Below are positions 5,544-5,747 of a stretch of 5,747 nucleotides of DNA, piece by piece. The number at the start of each line of letters is the position of its first letter. Position 1 is the stretch's first letter. Under the pieces are notes generated by a model. The model had not been told where the DNA came from. It searched no databases and saw only the letters and a program-made list of their open reading frames with translations. Both the position numbers and the translations under genes were made by a program. The DNA comes from JAKFFN01 sp036675025 (GTDB taxonomy: Bacteria; Sumerlaeota; Sumerlaeia; Sumerlaeales; Sumerlaeaceae), in the NCBI GenBank assembly GCA_036675025.1, contig JAKFFN010000346.1, positions 1-5,747 of the forward strand, in the 5' to 3' direction.

Positions 5544-5747
5544 CGGCGTAGATCTCGATGTTCGGGCCGCGAAGGAGCCGGGCTTCCATGCCGAAGACGG
5601 TTCGGCGGACTGTGCCTCCAAGCGGGTATCGGCTTTCGAGGGCGACGTTGCGCCTGGGAGTGGCCAGGTGGAAGGGATCAAAGCCGGATTTTTCCGTAAG
5701 GGCTTTGAGGTTAGCGGGAACGTAAAAATAAACGTGGGGACTGGGGA
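5530..5747 (-). CDS. Class I methyltransferase, C-terminal fragment (runs off window)
   Basis: The minus strand is open without a stop from the right edge to TAG at 5532-5530, giving the last 71 residues of a protein whose start lies outside the window. The fragment begins PSPHVYFYVPANLKALTEKS and continues GFDPFHLATPRRN. This is the pattern of the C-terminal part of Methyltransf_23-type SAM methyltransferases (HxYFY, then a leucine-rich helix, then KSGF). It ends in a strand reading NIEIYAAKRD, as the final beta strand of such domains often does. The SAM-binding motifs would be upstream, beyond the edge, so the assignment rests on the tail alone. It is convergent with the flippase and overlaps it by 14 bp. 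Its position suggests membership in the same glycan locus on the opposite strand. Confidence 0.75.
   Translation of the reverse strand, partial: PSPHVYFYVPANLKALTEKSGFDPFHLATPRRNVALESRYPLGGTVRRTVFGMEARLLRGPNIEIYAAKRD

Overview
The window looks like a piece of a GC-rich bacterial chromosome, most likely from the Acidobacteriota (Terriglobia/Acidobacteriaceae type). That placement is an inference from the style of the proteins, mainly a Bacillus-type diheme succinate dehydrogenase cytochrome b next to a glycan cluster. It is not proven by any marker gene. I see no rRNA, tRNA, CRISPR array, insertion sequence or phage gene.

Layout. Bases 1-375 are non-coding. They hold a tandem 7-bp repeat at the left edge, then a strongly G-rich (+ strand) spacer with two canonical G-quadruplex motifs and a small inverted repeat. 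Bases 376-1074 (minus strand) encode the membrane anchor of succinate dehydrogenase/fumarate reductase (sdhC, b558 type). Bases 1075-1248 are a divergent intergenic region. From 1249 to 5543 a tightly packed plus-strand operon encodes four proteins: an NAD-dependent sugar-nucleotide epimerase of the CDP-paratose/tyvelose epimerase-like group, a family 4 glycosyltransferase, a class I SAM-dependent methyltransferase, and a roughly 12-helix Wzx-like flippase. The genes join by a 4-bp TTGA overlap, a 4-bp ATGA overlap and a 1-bp gap, so translation is probably coupled. From 5530 to the right edge, on the minus strand, is the C-terminal part of a second methyltransferase. It overlaps the flippase tail-to-tail by 14 bp.

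How the genes fit together (inference). The epimerase would make or modify a nucleotide-activated sugar, the GT4 enzyme would transfer a sugar onto a lipid-linked or growing glycan, the methyltransferase would decorate it, and the flippase would move the lipid-linked product across the inner membrane. The second methyltransferase may belong to the same cell-surface glycan locus. No polymerase, initiating transferase or ligase lies in the window, so the locus is incomplete here. sdhC is an unrelated housekeeping neighbour marking the edge of the cluster.

Nothing here is clearly a new biological system. The points most worth checking are the Tyr-to-Phe change at the expected catalytic position of the epimerase, the G-quadruplex/C-rich-transcript spacer downstream of sdhC with the heptamer array beyond it, and the hairpin lying exactly on the convergent gene overlap.
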